DNA of 64,000 nt from Roseburia hominis (GTDB taxonomy: Bacteria > Bacillota > Clostridia > Lachnospirales > Lachnospiraceae), in assembly GCF_021531695.1 (NCBI RefSeq), contig NZ_JADYUI010000002.1:1-64000 (forward strand). The letters are read 5' to 3'. Both the position numbers and the translations under genes were made by a program. Positions within the stretch are counted from its first letter, which is position 1, and each line of letters begins with the position of its first letter. The notes under the pieces were generated by a model that saw only the letters and a list, made by a program, of their open reading frames with translations, made no database searches and was not told where the DNA came from. Positions 9,025 through 18,580 of this stretch are shown in pieces.

Positions 9025-10269
9025 CTACAGATTGCGCTGTTGTTCAAACCGTTCTGATACTTCTTTTTTTAATTTATCAATATCAAATTTCTGGATTGCC
9101 TCTATCAGCTCTTTCACCACCAAGGTCACTTTGTTTGTTGTCTCTTCACACTGAGAAACCAGCATTTCTACTTCATTCATGGAATCCAGCGTTTCTTTTG
9201 CACTTCCGGTATTTTCTTCTGCTGTCTGCGTCAACGATACAATTCCTTCATTCATGGAATCTTTATGGTGATTCAATTCTTCTACTTCCCCACCAATGCC
9301 ATGAATCGAATCACTTACCAGCTCAATTTCTTCATTCAGAGAAGCAAAAATACTCTCTGTCTCGCTGATTTTCTCGTTCTGTTTTTCAAATGCTTCTGAT
9401 ACCTTCTTCGTAATATCTACACTGATATTAGAATTTTGAATCAAAGTTTCAACAATTTCATTAATCTTCTGTGAAGATTCTCTTGACTGATCCGCTAAAG
9501 TACGAATCTCTTCTGCTACAACCGCAAAACCTTTTCCCTGTTCTCCTGCACGGGCTGCTTCAATACTTGCATTAAGTGCAAGTAAATTGGTCTGATTCGA
9601 AATTCCTGCAATAATCTCAGTAACCGCACCGATCTGCATGGCAGACTGGTTCGTCAGGTCAGTCTGTGTCTGCACATTTTCAATGGAATCGCTGTTTTCT
9701 TTACTGATTGCAACTAATTCCTTCATGATATTCTCTGCAGATTCATTACAGGTTTTCATATTCTTTGCACTCTGTGTCAAAACCTCAATATTACCTGCAA
9801 TACTCTCCATTGCCTGACTGATATTCATAATAACTCTTTCAATATTTTCCGTCTTTTCTGCCTGGGATTCTGTATTATTCGTGATGGAGCTTACTTTCTC
9901 ATTCGCTCTTCCCACAGATTCTGTCATAGTTTCAAAAGACGTTGTAAAATCACCGGACACCTCTTCCAACTCAGTCGTTGCTTTTCTAATCTGCTTAATG
10001 ATTTCTACCTTTTCCTCACTCGCCTGTTTTACTTTTCCAAAGGCTTCACCAACTTTTCCTCCGGTCTTTTTTAGCACCATGCCACACACTGCAAATAGAA
10101 TTACCATAAGCACAATGATAATCACAGTTCCGGTCATTGCTTTCATGCTTCCATTCTGAACCAGATGCATCAGTACAATTCCCAAAATTCCGAACAGAAG
10201 TACTGGCAATGCACTGATAACTTTTAAGGCTGTCAATAATTTAACTGCTTTTTCTTCTTTCGTTTCCAT
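9025..10269 (-). CDS. Methyl-accepting chemotaxis-type receptor without a sensor domain
   Basis: A 414-residue protein with two transmembrane helices near the N-terminus (about 12-36 and 44-66) and only a short loop between them, so no extracellular ligand domain. The rest is a long coiled-coil signalling domain with the conserved tip sequence around [20 protein letters not shown]. Such receptors may sense membrane or cytoplasmic conditions, or signal with partners. The CheA/CheW contact region is intact. The gene is monocistronic, with AAGGGGG before the ATG. Its ligand cannot be inferred. Confidence 0.9.
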   Translation of the reverse strand: METKEEKAVKLLTALKVISALPVLLFGILGIVLMHLVQNGSMKAMTGTVIIIVLMVILFAVCGMVLKKTGGKVGEAFGKVKQASEEKVEIIKQIRKATTELEEVSGDFTTSFETMTESVGRANEKVSSITNNTESQAEKTENIERVIMNISQAMESIAGNIEVLTQSAKNMKTCNESAENIMKELVAISKENSDSIENVQTQTDLTNQSAMQIGAVTEIIAGISNQTNLLALNASIEAARAGEQGKGFAVVAEEIRTLADQSRESSQKINEIVETLIQNSNISVDITKKVSEAFEKQNEKISETESIFASLNEEIELVSDSIHGIGGEVEELNHHKDSMNEGIVSLTQTAEENTGSAKETLDSMNEVEMLVSQCEETTNKVTLVVKELIEAIQKFDIDKLKKEVSERFEQQRNL

Positions 10270-10296
10270 ATCAATTCCCCCTTGCCTTTTGCGAAA

Positions 10297-10323
10297 AATG
10301 ACCGAACGATAACTTCGGTCATT
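10297..10323. terminator. Hairpin terminator between yajC and the chemotaxis receptor
   Basis: AATGACCGAA pairs with TTCGGTCATT across a 7-nt loop. A-rich flank on one side and T-rich on the other let it work in either direction. It lies 21 bp upstream of the end of neither coding frame but between yajC's stop (10345) and the receptor start (10269), so it most likely ends the yajC transcript. Confidence 0.75.
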
Positions 10324-10344
10324 TCTTTTCAGTGTAAAACATTA

Positions 10345-10692
10345 CTATTTATCTGCTTTTTTTTCTTTCTTATCTGTCTTTTCTGCAACTGATTCTTCCG
10401 GTTTTTCAACTGCAGAAATTGCTGCACGCTGCATCGGAATACGACAATTCTTATTATTTCCAAACTCAACAATCACCGTATCATCGGAAAGATCAATAAT
10501 CGTTCCATAAAAACCGCTTGTCGTAAGCACGGTATCTCCAATTGCCAGTTCTGCTAACATTGCATTCTTTCTTTTCGTTTCTTTCTGCTGTGGGCGAATC
10601 ATAAAAAAGTACATAAAAGCAAATAAAATAACCAGCCAGACAATCATTCCGCCCCACGCACCTGCACTCGATGCTTCTGCTAAAATTGACAT
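10345..10692 (-). CDS. yajC: Preprotein translocase accessory subunit YajC
   Basis: A 115-residue YajC: one N-terminal transmembrane helix (about 15-36), then the family sequence FMIRPQQKETKRKNAML, a small beta domain (GDTVLTTSGFYGTIIDL) and a lysine-rich tail. YajC associates with SecDF at the Sec channel. The start is the ATG at 10692 with AGGAGG upstream; frames open further 5' but lack a ribosome site. The neighbour tgt is the classic YajC partner, although here a repeat element separates them. Confidence 0.93.
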   Translation of the reverse strand: MSILAEASSAGAWGGMIVWLVILFAFMYFFMIRPQQKETKRKNAMLAELAIGDTVLTTSGFYGTIIDLSDDTVIVEFGNNKNCRIPMQRAAISAVEKPEESVAEKTDKKEKKADK

Positions 10693-10855
10693 ATTTTTTC
10701 CTCCTAAAACTACTCTGAAATTCAAGATTTTCCAGTAAAGCAAACTTTTCAATCCGCTTCACATAGAATTAATTTCTTTCATTTCCATACTCTCTTATTT
10801 TACACAATGTTCTTTTTTACATCAAGTGTTTTTCACTTTTTTCATAAATTTTTTA

Positions 10856-11015
10856 TAACAGTTCAGCCATAACCAATATTGTGGGAGAATCATGCTTGCA
10901 TGGATGAACACACAATATTGGTTATGAGCTGAACGCCCGGTTATGAGCAATCCGCTTGTGCAGCAAGCTTTGAAGCACGAAGTGCGAGATTGCGAATGGC
11001 GTGACTGAACTGTTA
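10856..11015. repeat. Branched palindromic intergenic element between yajC and tgt
   Basis: 160 bp with outer inverted repeats TAACAGTTCAG and CTGAACTGTTA. Within lie a hairpin made from ATAACCAATATTGTG and CACAATATTGGTTAT, and a second arm closed by GCAATC and GATTGC. The whole could fold as a branched structure. It fills the gap behind the tgt stop codon. No match to the 1524-1725 family beyond short GCAAGC-type words. Confidence 0.7.
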
Positions 11016-11020
11016 CAATT

Positions 11021-12154
11021 TTATGATTGCCCCTGCTTCATACCATAGAGCTTATCATCCATATAAGAACGGTAGTTTCCTGCCTCAATCGCATCCCGTA
11101 TTTCTTCCATCATGGTATTATAAAAATACAGATTATGCATAACACAAAGACGCATTCCAAGCATTTCTTTTGCTTTTAATAAATGCCTGATATAAGCCCT
11201 TGAATAACGACGGCATGCCGGACAATTACATCCCTCTTCAATCGGTCTGTCATCAAGTTCGAACTTCTGGTTAAATAAATTTAATTTTCCCTGGTTCGTA
11301 TATACATGACCATGTCTGCCGTTTCTCGTCGGATAAACGCAGTCAAAAAAATCTACACCACGTGCAACACCCTCTAAAATATTTTCAGGTGTACCGACTC
11401 CCATAAGATAGGTTGGCTTGTCCACCGGAAGGTGTGGAACCGTAACATCTAAAATATGATACATCTGCTCATGAGTTTCTCCGACCGCAAGACCACCGAT
11501 TGCATAACCATCTAAATCCATCTCTGTAATTTGTCTGGCATGCTCAATACGGATATCGTCAAAAATGGCACCCTGATTAATTCCAAATAACATCTGGTTT
11601 TTATTAATGGTATCTTCTAATCCATTTAAGCGGTTCATTTCCGTCTTACAACGCTTTAGCCATCTGGTCGTTCTTTCGACTGAATTTTTTACATAAGTTT
11701 TATCTGCAAGCGCAGGTGCACATTCATCAAATGCCATCGCAATCGTAGATGCAAGATTGGACTGAATCTGCATACTCTGTTCCGGCCCCATAAAAATCTT
11801 TCTTCCGTCTACATGAGAATGAAAATACACTCCTTCTTCTTTGATTTTTCTAAGATCTGCCAGCGAAAAAACCTGAAATCCGCCGGAATCCGTAAGAATC
11901 GGTTTATCCCATACCATAAACTTATGAAGACCGCCAAGTTTTTTTACGATTTCATCGCCCGGTCTCACATGTAAATGATAAGTATTCGATAATTCCACCT
12001 GCGTCTTTAACTGTCCCAAATCCTCCGTAGACACAGCGCCTTTAATTGCTGCCGCCGTACCGACATTCATAAATACCGGTGTCTGTATATCTCCATGTAC
12101 GGTATGCAATACACCACGTTTCGCCAAACCATCTTTTTTTATTAATTCATACAT
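11021..12154 (-). CDS. tgt: tRNA-guanine transglycosylase
   Basis: A 377-residue enzyme exchanging guanine for a queuine precursor at wobble position 34 of GUN-anticodon tRNAs. The nucleophile and substrate motifs are seen in LTDSGGFQVFSL and in GGLAVGE; the aspartate of DCVYPTRNGRHG is the catalytic region. The zinc site is CNCPACRRY with a downstream histidine. Length is standard. The ribosome site is weak (GAGAAA). It is divergent from aroC. Confidence 0.96.
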   Translation of the reverse strand: MYELIKKDGLAKRGVLHTVHGDIQTPVFMNVGTAAAIKGAVSTEDLGQLKTQVELSNTYHLHVRPGDEIVKKLGGLHKFMVWDKPILTDSGGFQVFSLADLRKIKEEGVYFHSHVDGRKIFMGPEQSMQIQSNLASTIAMAFDECAPALADKTYVKNSVERTTRWLKRCKTEMNRLNGLEDTINKNQMLFGINQGAIFDDIRIEHARQITEMDLDGYAIGGLAVGETHEQMYHILDVTVPHLPVDKPTYLMGVGTPENILEGVARGVDFFDCVYPTRNGRHGHVYTNQGKLNLFNQKFELDDRPIEEGCNCPACRRYSRAYIRHLLKAKEMLGMRLCVMHNLYFYNTMMEEIRDAIEAGNYRSYMDDKLYGMKQGQS

Positions 12155-12270
12155 ACTATTTCTCTATACTTTCTTACTATTCTTTTCTTGATTGCTTTCT
12201 CCACAATCCCGCAAAGCCTATTATAACGGCTTTTTTTTCAAATGTACACAATAATTTTATATTTTATCTA

Positions 12271-12299
12271 TTGTAAACCTTTCTTTCATCCTCTATACT
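12271..12299 (+). promoter_or_regulatory. Sigma-A promoter of aroC
   Basis: TTGTAA (12271-12276), 17 nt, TATACT (12294-12299), followed by AGGAG and the aroC ATG at 12332. Confidence 0.7.
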
Positions 12300-12331
12300 T
12301 GTAACTGTAAAATTATAGATAGGAGAATCAT

Positions 12332-13450
12332 ATGGCAGGCTCAACTTTTGGAAATATATTTAAAATTACAACCTGGGGTGAATCCCACGGAAAAGGCATT
12401 GGTGTTGTCATTGACGGCTGTCCTGCAGGACTTCCGCTCTGTGAAGAAGACATACAGATTTATCTGAACCGCCGGAAACCGGGACAGTCAAAGTTTACAA
12501 CCCCACGAAAAGAGGATGATGCAGTAGAAATTTTATCCGGTGTATTTGAGGGAAAGACGACAGGAACCCCGATTTCGCTTATCGTATTCAACAAAGACCA
12601 GAAATCAAAGGATTACAGTGAAATTGCTTCCTACTATCGTCCGGGGCATGCAGATTATACCTTTGACATGAAATATGGTTTCAGAGATTACCGCGGTGGC
12701 GGACGCTCTTCCGGCAGAGAAACCATCGGACGTGTCGCAGCAGGTGCCGTAGCTGCAAAAATTTTAAAATCTCTTGGCATTTCGCTTTTGACCTATACCA
12801 GATCCATCGGTCCCGTTTCCATCGATATGGAAAACTTTTCTGCTGATGAGATTAGTAATAATGCCTTATATATGCCGGATAAAGAGGCTGCAAAAAAGGC
12901 GTCCGCTTATCTGGAAACGTGCATGCAGGAGCAGAACTCTTCCGGTGGTGTCGCAGAATGTGTGATTACCGGGATGCCGGTCGGCATCGGTGATCCGGTA
13001 TTTGATAAACTGGATGCAAATCTTGCAAAGGCAATTCTTTCGATTGGCGCAGTAAAAGGCTTTGAAATCGGCGATGGATTTTCGGTTTCTACTGCAACCG
13101 GATTAAACAATAATGATGCCTTTGCTTTTGCTCCTAATGGAAGCATCACAAAAGAGACAAACCACTCCGGTGGTGTACTTGGCGGAATGAGTGACGGAAG
13201 CCCGATTGTATTTCGTGCTGCCATAAAACCTACTCCATCCATTGCTGCCACACAAAAAACGGTAAATAAATCAAATGAATCCATTGCAATCAATATCAAG
13301 GGCAGACACGATCCCATTATCGTACCACGTGCTGTTGTTGTCGTAGAATCCATGGCTGCTTTAACTATCGTGGATTTATTGTTATCCAACCTTGGTGCAA
13401 AAATGGATTACCTGGAACAGATTTATAAAAAATTTCCTATACAAAAGTAA
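12332..13450 (+). CDS. aroC: Chorismate synthase
   Basis: A 372-residue FMN-dependent enzyme making chorismate from EPSP, the last step of the shikimate pathway. Signature stretches are TWGESHGKGIGVVIDGCPAG, the RRKPGQSK region, and FRDYRGGGRSSGRETIGRVAAGA; the C-terminal GRHDPIIVPRAVVVVES is also present. The start ATG follows ATAGGAGAA. It stands alone on the plus strand with its own promoter and a strong shared terminator. The rest of the shikimate pathway lies elsewhere. Confidence 0.97.
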   Translation: MAGSTFGNIFKITTWGESHGKGIGVVIDGCPAGLPLCEEDIQIYLNRRKPGQSKFTTPRKEDDAVEILSGVFEGKTTGTPISLIVFNKDQKSKDYSEIASYYRPGHADYTFDMKYGFRDYRGGGRSSGRETIGRVAAGAVAAKILKSLGISLLTYTRSIGPVSIDMENFSADEISNNALYMPDKEAAKKASAYLETCMQEQNSSGGVAECVITGMPVGIGDPVFDKLDANLAKAILSIGAVKGFEIGDGFSVSTATGLNNNDAFAFAPNGSITKETNHSGGVLGGMSDGSPIVFRAAIKPTPSIAATQKTVNKSNESIAINIKGRHDPIIVPRAVVVVESMAALTIVDLLLSNLGAKMDYLEQIYKKFPIQK

Positions 13451-13495
13451 AATGAAAGAGATTTCAACGAATTTTCCATTGAAATCTCTTTCATT
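13451..13495. terminator. Bidirectional terminator between convergent genes
   Basis: AATGAAAGAGATTTCAA pairs perfectly with TTGAAATCTCTTTCATT across an 11-nt loop, between the aroC stop and the stop of the convergent minus-strand gene. Confidence 0.9.
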
Positions 13496-13497
13496 TA

Positions 13498-13977
13498 TTA
13501 TGCGCACAAATCCACATTCTGTCCTATCACTCTTGCAGCATCATAGCTCTTAAAGTTTTTCGCATATGGATTTTGCTCTTCATATTTAATCTGAGTTGTT
13601 GTCTCTCCTCCCGATACATAAGTACGTCCACACTCCGGACATACTGCCGTATGAAGTGTCACACTCGCCTGCAGCAGAGTTGCATTCTCACTCTGTGCAA
13701 CCTTTTGATTGGCATTTGCAACATGCTCTCTCTCATGACTCATAACACGCGCGGCAGACGCCTGTGGTGAAATATGTCCCGGTGCCTTAAATGACACCAT
13801 TTCATCAGAGCCATCCTGATATTTACGATTCTTACAGGTCTCACATTCAATCTGTCCGGACTGCTCCATTCTTTTAATTTCAGACTGCGAGATATGCGCT
13901 TTTTTGGCTGCTGCAACACTGTGAACCGGCGTCACATAAGCATCGTATCTGCCAATTGCCTCTACTGGTCCAATCAT
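13498..13977 (-). CDS. Small putative zinc metallopeptidase-like protein (HExxH)
   Basis: 159 residues with no signal peptide or membrane segment. It carries HEREH within VMSHEREHVANA (about residues 79-90), a zinc-peptidase-type motif. A CxxC pair (CETCKNRKYQDGS) precedes it and another (CPECGRTYVSGG) follows it, which suggests a structural metal site. The layout resembles the SprA-related family of small putative metalloproteins; that assignment is from memory. Its substrate is unknown. The start has AAGGAGG. It ends at the terminator shared with aroC. Confidence 0.7.
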   Translation of the reverse strand: MIGPVEAIGRYDAYVTPVHSVAAAKKAHISQSEIKRMEQSGQIECETCKNRKYQDGSDEMVSFKAPGHISPQASAARVMSHEREHVANANQKVAQSENATLLQASVTLHTAVCPECGRTYVSGGETTTQIKYEEQNPYAKNFKSYDAARVIGQNVDLCA

Positions 13978-13999
13978 AAAAATCCCTCCTTACCGGATA

Positions 14000-15226
14000 C
14001 TACTCTTCTTTTCTCCTTAAAATATCATATTTCTGTAAAGTTTCTCCCAAATCAATATATAATACCTGTTTCGGATGTGGTGCAGACTCCATATCATTCC
14101 CCTCTTCATCTACAATCCGTAATACCGAAACCGGGATATTATCCCCATTCGGACGCATCACCTCAATTGTTTCCCCGACTGAGAACTTATTTCTCTGCTC
14201 AATCCGATAAAGTCCCTCGTCATTTGGCTCTCCAACAATTCCAAGATACGTATACTCTTTCTCATAAGTATTATTGTCATAAATCTGTGCTTCTTCGGAA
14301 GGTTTTCCAAAGAAAAATCCTGTCGTAAAATGCCGATAGGTACAATTCGAAATCTGGTCTAAATACCATGGCATATTTTTTCTGTATTTTTCCGGTGATT
14401 CCAAATAGTCATCAATTGCTTTTCGATAAGTTCTTGCAACCGTTGCAACATACAGAGCCGTTTTCATTCTTCCTTCGATTTTAAAGCTATCAATTCCCGC
14501 TTCTATCATCTCCGGAATATGTTCTATCATACACAAATCTTTGGAATTAAAGATATAGGTCCCGCGTTCATTCTCGTAAACCGGAAGATATTCCCCCGGT
14601 CTTTTCTCTTCCACAACCGAATACTTCCAGCGGCATGGATGTGTACAGGCTCCCTGATTGGCATCTCTTCCCGTAAAATAATTACTTAACAGACATCTTC
14701 CCGAATAAGAAATACACATTGCCCCGTGAATAAAAGTCTCTATTTCAAAATCATCCGGTATTTTTGCACGGATTTCTTTAATCTCCTTTAAAGAAAGCTC
14801 ACGCGCTGTCACAACACGAGTAGCCCCCATTTTCTGCCAGAACAAAAACGTTCCGTAATTTGTATTATTTGCCTGTGTACTGATATGAATATCAATTTCC
14901 GGACAAATTTCTTTTGCAATGGTAAAAATTCCCGGATCTGAAATAATTAATGCATCCGGTCCGATTTCTTTTAATTCTTCAAAGTACTCTCTGACTCCTT
15001 CTAAATCCTCATTGTGTGCCAGAATATTTGCTGTCACATATACTTTTACCCCACGTGCATGGGCAAATGCAATTCCCTCTTTCATGTCTTCCATTGAAAA
15101 ATTCTTTGCCTTTGCACGAAGCCCGAATACCTCTCCACCGATATATACTGCATCCGCCCCGAATACAACCGCTATTTTAAGTACCTCTAAACTGCTTGCC
15201 GGTACTAATAATTCTGGATGTCGCAT
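14000..15226 (-). CDS. trhP: U32-family protein, probable tRNA hydroxylation protein
   Basis: 408 residues, U32 peptidase family. The signature ETFIHGAMCISYSGRCLLSNYFTGRDANQG is present, with the cysteines expected to carry an Fe-S cluster and a C-terminal beta-barrel (about 330-408). In Bacillus the homologues YrrN/YrrO (TrhP) install 5-hydroxyuridine at wobble U34. The next upstream gene encodes the matching methyltransferase TrmR, which supports that role over peptidase activity. The ATG at 15226 with GAGG is chosen over an upstream ATG that lacks a ribosome site. Confidence 0.88.
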   Translation of the reverse strand: MRHPELLVPASSLEVLKIAVVFGADAVYIGGEVFGLRAKAKNFSMEDMKEGIAFAHARGVKVYVTANILAHNEDLEGVREYFEELKEIGPDALIISDPGIFTIAKEICPEIDIHISTQANNTNYGTFLFWQKMGATRVVTARELSLKEIKEIRAKIPDDFEIETFIHGAMCISYSGRCLLSNYFTGRDANQGACTHPCRWKYSVVEEKRPGEYLPVYENERGTYIFNSKDLCMIEHIPEMIEAGIDSFKIEGRMKTALYVATVARTYRKAIDDYLESPEKYRKNMPWYLDQISNCTYRHFTTGFFFGKPSEEAQIYDNNTYEKEYTYLGIVGEPNDEGLYRIEQRNKFSVGETIEVMRPNGDNIPVSVLRIVDEEGNDMESAPHPKQVLYIDLGETLQKYDILRRKEE

Positions 15227-15277
15227 ATCAATTCCTCTACTTTCTTTTTCCATTCGTTCTATCAGTCTAAAACCTAC

Positions 15278-15919
15278 TTACTTTTTTACACTTACCGTAA
15301 TCCCATCTCCAATCGGAAGTACTGCCGTCTGTAATTCCTCGTTATGAGTAAGTTCATACAAATATTCCCGCATTCTTTTATGAATTGTCCGATTTCTTCT
15401 GGTTACCGCAAATCTTGATTCTATAATATCACCATCCTGTAATACATTATCTGATATCAGCATACCACCCGGCTTTAAAAGACGCAATACTTCCGGCATA
15501 AAATTAATATATTGCCCCTTGGCTGCATCCATAAAAATAAAATCAAACGGATCTGCCAATGTAGGTAAAATATCTTTTGCATCACCGGTTAATAAGGTAA
15601 TTGTATTTTCTTTTCCTGCTCTGGTAAAATTCTCTCTTGCGATTGGAATACGCTTCTCATAATTTTCAATCGTAAGAATCTCACAGTCTATTGGATTATA
15701 CTCAGCCATAAGAATGGAAGAAAATCCGACTGCCGTCCCAACCTCCAAAATCCGTTTTGGACGGTTCATAACAAGCATAAGCTTTAAAAACGTCTGCATC
15801 TCCTTTCGGATAATCGGTACATTCGTCTTTAAAGCTTCTCTTTCAATCTGATTTAAAATATCCGTATTGCCAGTTTCTAACGAATTAATATAAGTAACCA
15901 GCCTCTCGTCTACTATCAC
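15278..15919 (-). CDS. trmR: O-methyltransferase, probable tRNA 5-hydroxyuridine methyltransferase
   Basis: 213 residues, class I SAM-dependent fold. The SAM site is RILEVGTAVGFSSILMA. Metal and substrate region residues are in FIFMDAAKGQYINF and SDNVLQDG, and the C-terminal AVLPIGDGITVSVK is typical of the YrrM/TrmR group. The initiation codon is GTG. It sits between an MltG-like gene and a U32 gene, the same order as yrrL-yrrM-yrrN in Bacillus. That context favours conversion of ho5U to mo5U in tRNA over catechol methylation. Confidence 0.85.
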   Translation of the reverse strand: MIVDERLVTYINSLETGNTDILNQIEREALKTNVPIIRKEMQTFLKLMLVMNRPKRILEVGTAVGFSSILMAEYNPIDCEILTIENYEKRIPIARENFTRAGKENTITLLTGDAKDILPTLADPFDFIFMDAAKGQYINFMPEVLRLLKPGGMLISDNVLQDGDIIESRFAVTRRNRTIHKRMREYLYELTHNEELQTAVLPIGDGITVSVKK

Positions 15920-15937
15920 TGCTTTGCCCTTTTCTGT

Positions 15938-16330
15938 TTACTCTGTTTCGGATGTCTCTGTTGTTTCCTCTTCTGCCGCCATAATCTGCATCATTTCTTT
16001 TGCTGTCATAGAAGTATTTAAGATATACGTTCCTGCCTTAATTTTATCTGCATAAGAAGACAACTTTAACTGTGCTACAAACAAATTAGCATCCCTTATA
16101 AGCCCCTCTTCTTTTAACTTATTTCCCATGTCTTTTGCTGACATATCTTCCGATATGGTAATACTTTTGTCTGTCCCAGGCGCATTCTGCACAGGATTCT
16201 CCGTAAAAACACGATATCCAAATCCATATGCCCATTTTCCTGCACAAACCAGACCTACCGCAATCAGTACAACACATAAAAGAGAAAGCATGAACCTTAC
16301 AATTTTTAAGACTATTTTGCTACTACGCAT
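15938..16330 (-). CDS. Short MltG-like membrane protein lacking the catalytic domain
   Basis: 130 residues. One N-terminal transmembrane helix (about 10-32) is followed by a small extracytoplasmic domain resembling the N-terminal (LysM-like) part of MltG/YceG: ITISEDMSAKDMGNKLKEEGLIRDANLFV and KAGTYIL. Full-length MltG is about 340 residues and carries its transglycosylase glutamate in a domain absent here. An acidic tail ends the protein. It may be a binding or regulatory form. The gene order still matches the mltG-trmR-trhP neighbourhood. Confidence 0.7.
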   Translation of the reverse strand: MRSSKIVLKIVRFMLSLLCVVLIAVGLVCAGKWAYGFGYRVFTENPVQNAPGTDKSITISEDMSAKDMGNKLKEEGLIRDANLFVAQLKLSSYADKIKAGTYILNTSMTAKEMMQIMAAEEETTETSETE

Positions 16331-16338
16331 TGCACTCT

Positions 16339-16686
16339 CTACTTCCCTTCATTTTCAAATCCGACTTCAAAATCCAGATTTTCTATCAGGCTCCAGTTAA
16401 TGTGCTGAATAATTCTGCAAAACGCCAGTTCTGAAGCCAGATATTCTGCCGCAAGCGGATTCTCACAAAGTTTCATTTTTTCCCTCTCAAGCCTGTCTAT
16501 CTCGTCAAACAAATCTGCGTTCTTGCTGTTTTGTACCTGATAGTTACGCTTTCTGAATTCATGAATTGCTTTCTCCAACTCCGGTTTTTCATGAACCCGT
16601 TCTTTATTTTTCTGGTATTCCTTATATTCATCACACTCTTTGATTGCCGCAAGCAGTGTATGCAACGCTTCGTTAATCTGTTCCAT
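16339..16686 (-). CDS. YlbF/YmcA-family protein
   Basis: 115 residues, all-helical and strongly charged. It matches the YlbF/YmcA (RicF/RicA) family, whose Bacillus members form the Y-complex that steers RNase Y and affects competence, sporulation and biofilm. The N-terminal sequence INEALHTLLAAIKECDEYKEYQ and central KPELEKAIHEFRKRNYQVQ are characteristic. It lies immediately after the RNase J gene, 29 bp away, which fits a role in RNA decay. Individual orthology to ylbF or ymcA is not decided. Confidence 0.8.
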   Translation of the reverse strand: MEQINEALHTLLAAIKECDEYKEYQKNKERVHEKPELEKAIHEFRKRNYQVQNSKNADLFDEIDRLEREKMKLCENPLAAEYLASELAFCRIIQHINWSLIENLDFEVGFENEGK

Positions 16687-16715
16687 CCTATATCATCCTT
16701 TATCTTAGGGTTTCA

Positions 16716-18413
16716 CTATACTTCCATAATAATTGGAATGATCATTGGTTTCCTCTTGGTCTCTTTCCAGACAAAATCTCCTAAGGCATCTTTGATCTCA
16801 GATTTAATTTTACCCCAATCTGTAATATTTTTCGTCATACAATACTCCATGGTTTCCTCTAAAACCTGCTTTGCTTCGTCCATAAGACTTTCGGCACCAC
16901 GCACATATACAAATCCTCTTGATACGATATCAGGTCCTGCAAGTACCTGTCCGGAACCACTTTCAAGCGTCAATACGACAATAATGATACCTTCTTCTGC
17001 CAGATGCTGTCTGTCCCGCAATACGATATTTCCGACATCACCGACACCCAGTCCGTCTACCATGACATCACCAACCGGCACACGTCCGGTCACAGCTGCC
17101 TCTTCTTCATTTAACTCTAATACATCTCCGGAAGAAAGTAAAAAAATGTGATCCTTATCAATTCCAAGTTCTTCTGCAATCTGTGCCTGTGCTTTCAAAT
17201 GTCTATACTCACCATGCACCGGAATTGCATATTTCGGACGTACCAGAGAATAAATAAGCTTAATATCCTCCTGACACGCATGTCCGGACACATGAACATC
17301 CTGAAAGATAACCTCCGCACCTTTTAAAGAAAGCTCGTTGATAATTTTTGAAACTGCCTTCTCATTTCCCGGAATCGGATTCGAACTAAGCACAATAGTG
17401 TCATGCGGTTTAATCGTGATTTTTCTGTGAATTCCTGATGCCATACGTGAAAGCGCCGCCATGGATTCGCCCTGACTTCCCGTCGTGATAAGTACTGTTT
17501 TCTCATCCGGATAATTTTTAATTTCTTCAATATCAATTAACGTATTATCCGGAATATTAATATAGCCAAGCTCCTGTGCAGTAGAAATGATATTCACCAT
17601 ACTTCTTCCTTCGATGACAACCTTTCTGCCATACTTGCAAGCAGTATCAATAATCTGCTGCACACGGTCTACATTCGATGCAAATGTTGCAATGATAATT
17701 CTGCTGTTTTTATGGTCTGCGAAAATAGTTTCAAATGTCTTTCCCACCGTCTTTTCCGACATCGTAAAGCCCGGTCTTTCTGCATTCGTGCTATCACACA
17801 TCAAAGCCAGAACACCTTTCTTACCAATTTCGCCAAAACGCTGTAAATCAATCGCATCTCCAAATACCGGTGTATAATCCACCTTAAAGTCTCCGGTATG
17901 CACAACGATTCCCGCCGGAGAATAAATTGCGAGCGCTGCTGCATCCTGAATACTGTGGTTCGTACGGATAAACTCAACCCTGAAACATCCAAGATTAATA
18001 TGCTGTCCGTATTTCACTACTTTTCTTTTTACCTTTGAAATCAGATTATGCTCTGTTAATTTGTGATCAATAATTCCCATTGTAAGCTTTGTTGCATAAA
18101 TCGGAACATTGATTTCACGTAAAACATAAGGAATTGCACCAATATGATCTTCGTGACCATGGGTAATAAAAAATCCCTTAACCTTGTCAATATTTTCTTT
18201 TAAATAAGTGATATCCGGAATCACTAAATCAATTCCATACATATCATCTTCCGGGAAAGACAGACCACAATCTACTACAATAATACTGTCTTCATACTCA
18301 AAGGCAGTAATATTCATACCAATCTGTTCCAATCCTCCCAATGGAATAATTTTTAATTTTGAATTACTATTTTCTGTTGACTTTTTTTTCAAGCCCGCAC
18401 CTCCATGATTCAT
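16716..18413 (-). CDS. rnj: Ribonuclease J
   Basis: 565 residues, beta-lactamase/beta-CASP ribonuclease with 5'-3' exo- and endonuclease activity. The zinc motif is THGHEDHIGAIP, with further metal ligands in VVHTGDFKVDYTP and in PVHGEYRHLKAQ. The beta-CASP region runs from about 215 to 370 and a C-terminal domain follows. Two ATGs lie two codons apart; the second (18413) has GGAG at 7 nt and is preferred. It is followed by the YlbF-like gene. A 160-bp gap upstream probably holds its promoter. Confidence 0.95.
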   Translation of the reverse strand: MNHGGAGLKKKSTENSNSKLKIIPLGGLEQIGMNITAFEYEDSIIVVDCGLSFPEDDMYGIDLVIPDITYLKENIDKVKGFFITHGHEDHIGAIPYVLREINVPIYATKLTMGIIDHKLTEHNLISKVKRKVVKYGQHINLGCFRVEFIRTNHSIQDAAALAIYSPAGIVVHTGDFKVDYTPVFGDAIDLQRFGEIGKKGVLALMCDSTNAERPGFTMSEKTVGKTFETIFADHKNSRIIIATFASNVDRVQQIIDTACKYGRKVVIEGRSMVNIISTAQELGYINIPDNTLIDIEEIKNYPDEKTVLITTGSQGESMAALSRMASGIHRKITIKPHDTIVLSSNPIPGNEKAVSKIINELSLKGAEVIFQDVHVSGHACQEDIKLIYSLVRPKYAIPVHGEYRHLKAQAQIAEELGIDKDHIFLLSSGDVLELNEEEAAVTGRVPVGDVMVDGLGVGDVGNIVLRDRQHLAEEGIIIVVLTLESGSGQVLAGPDIVSRGFVYVRGAESLMDEAKQVLEETMEYCMTKNITDWGKIKSEIKDALGDFVWKETKRKPMIIPIIMEV

Positions 18414-18580
18414 TTTCATTCTCCGTTCTTTTTATTTTTCCTATTTTTTCACAAAGAATAAACGTCTTCCAACCTCACTTTAAAGATTGATTTGAAAGCC
18501 GCCTCCTATGTATTGCCTGCAGTTATCTGCCTTATGACATTTCTGCATATATAAAATAGCTGTCCGTTAGTGTTTTATCG

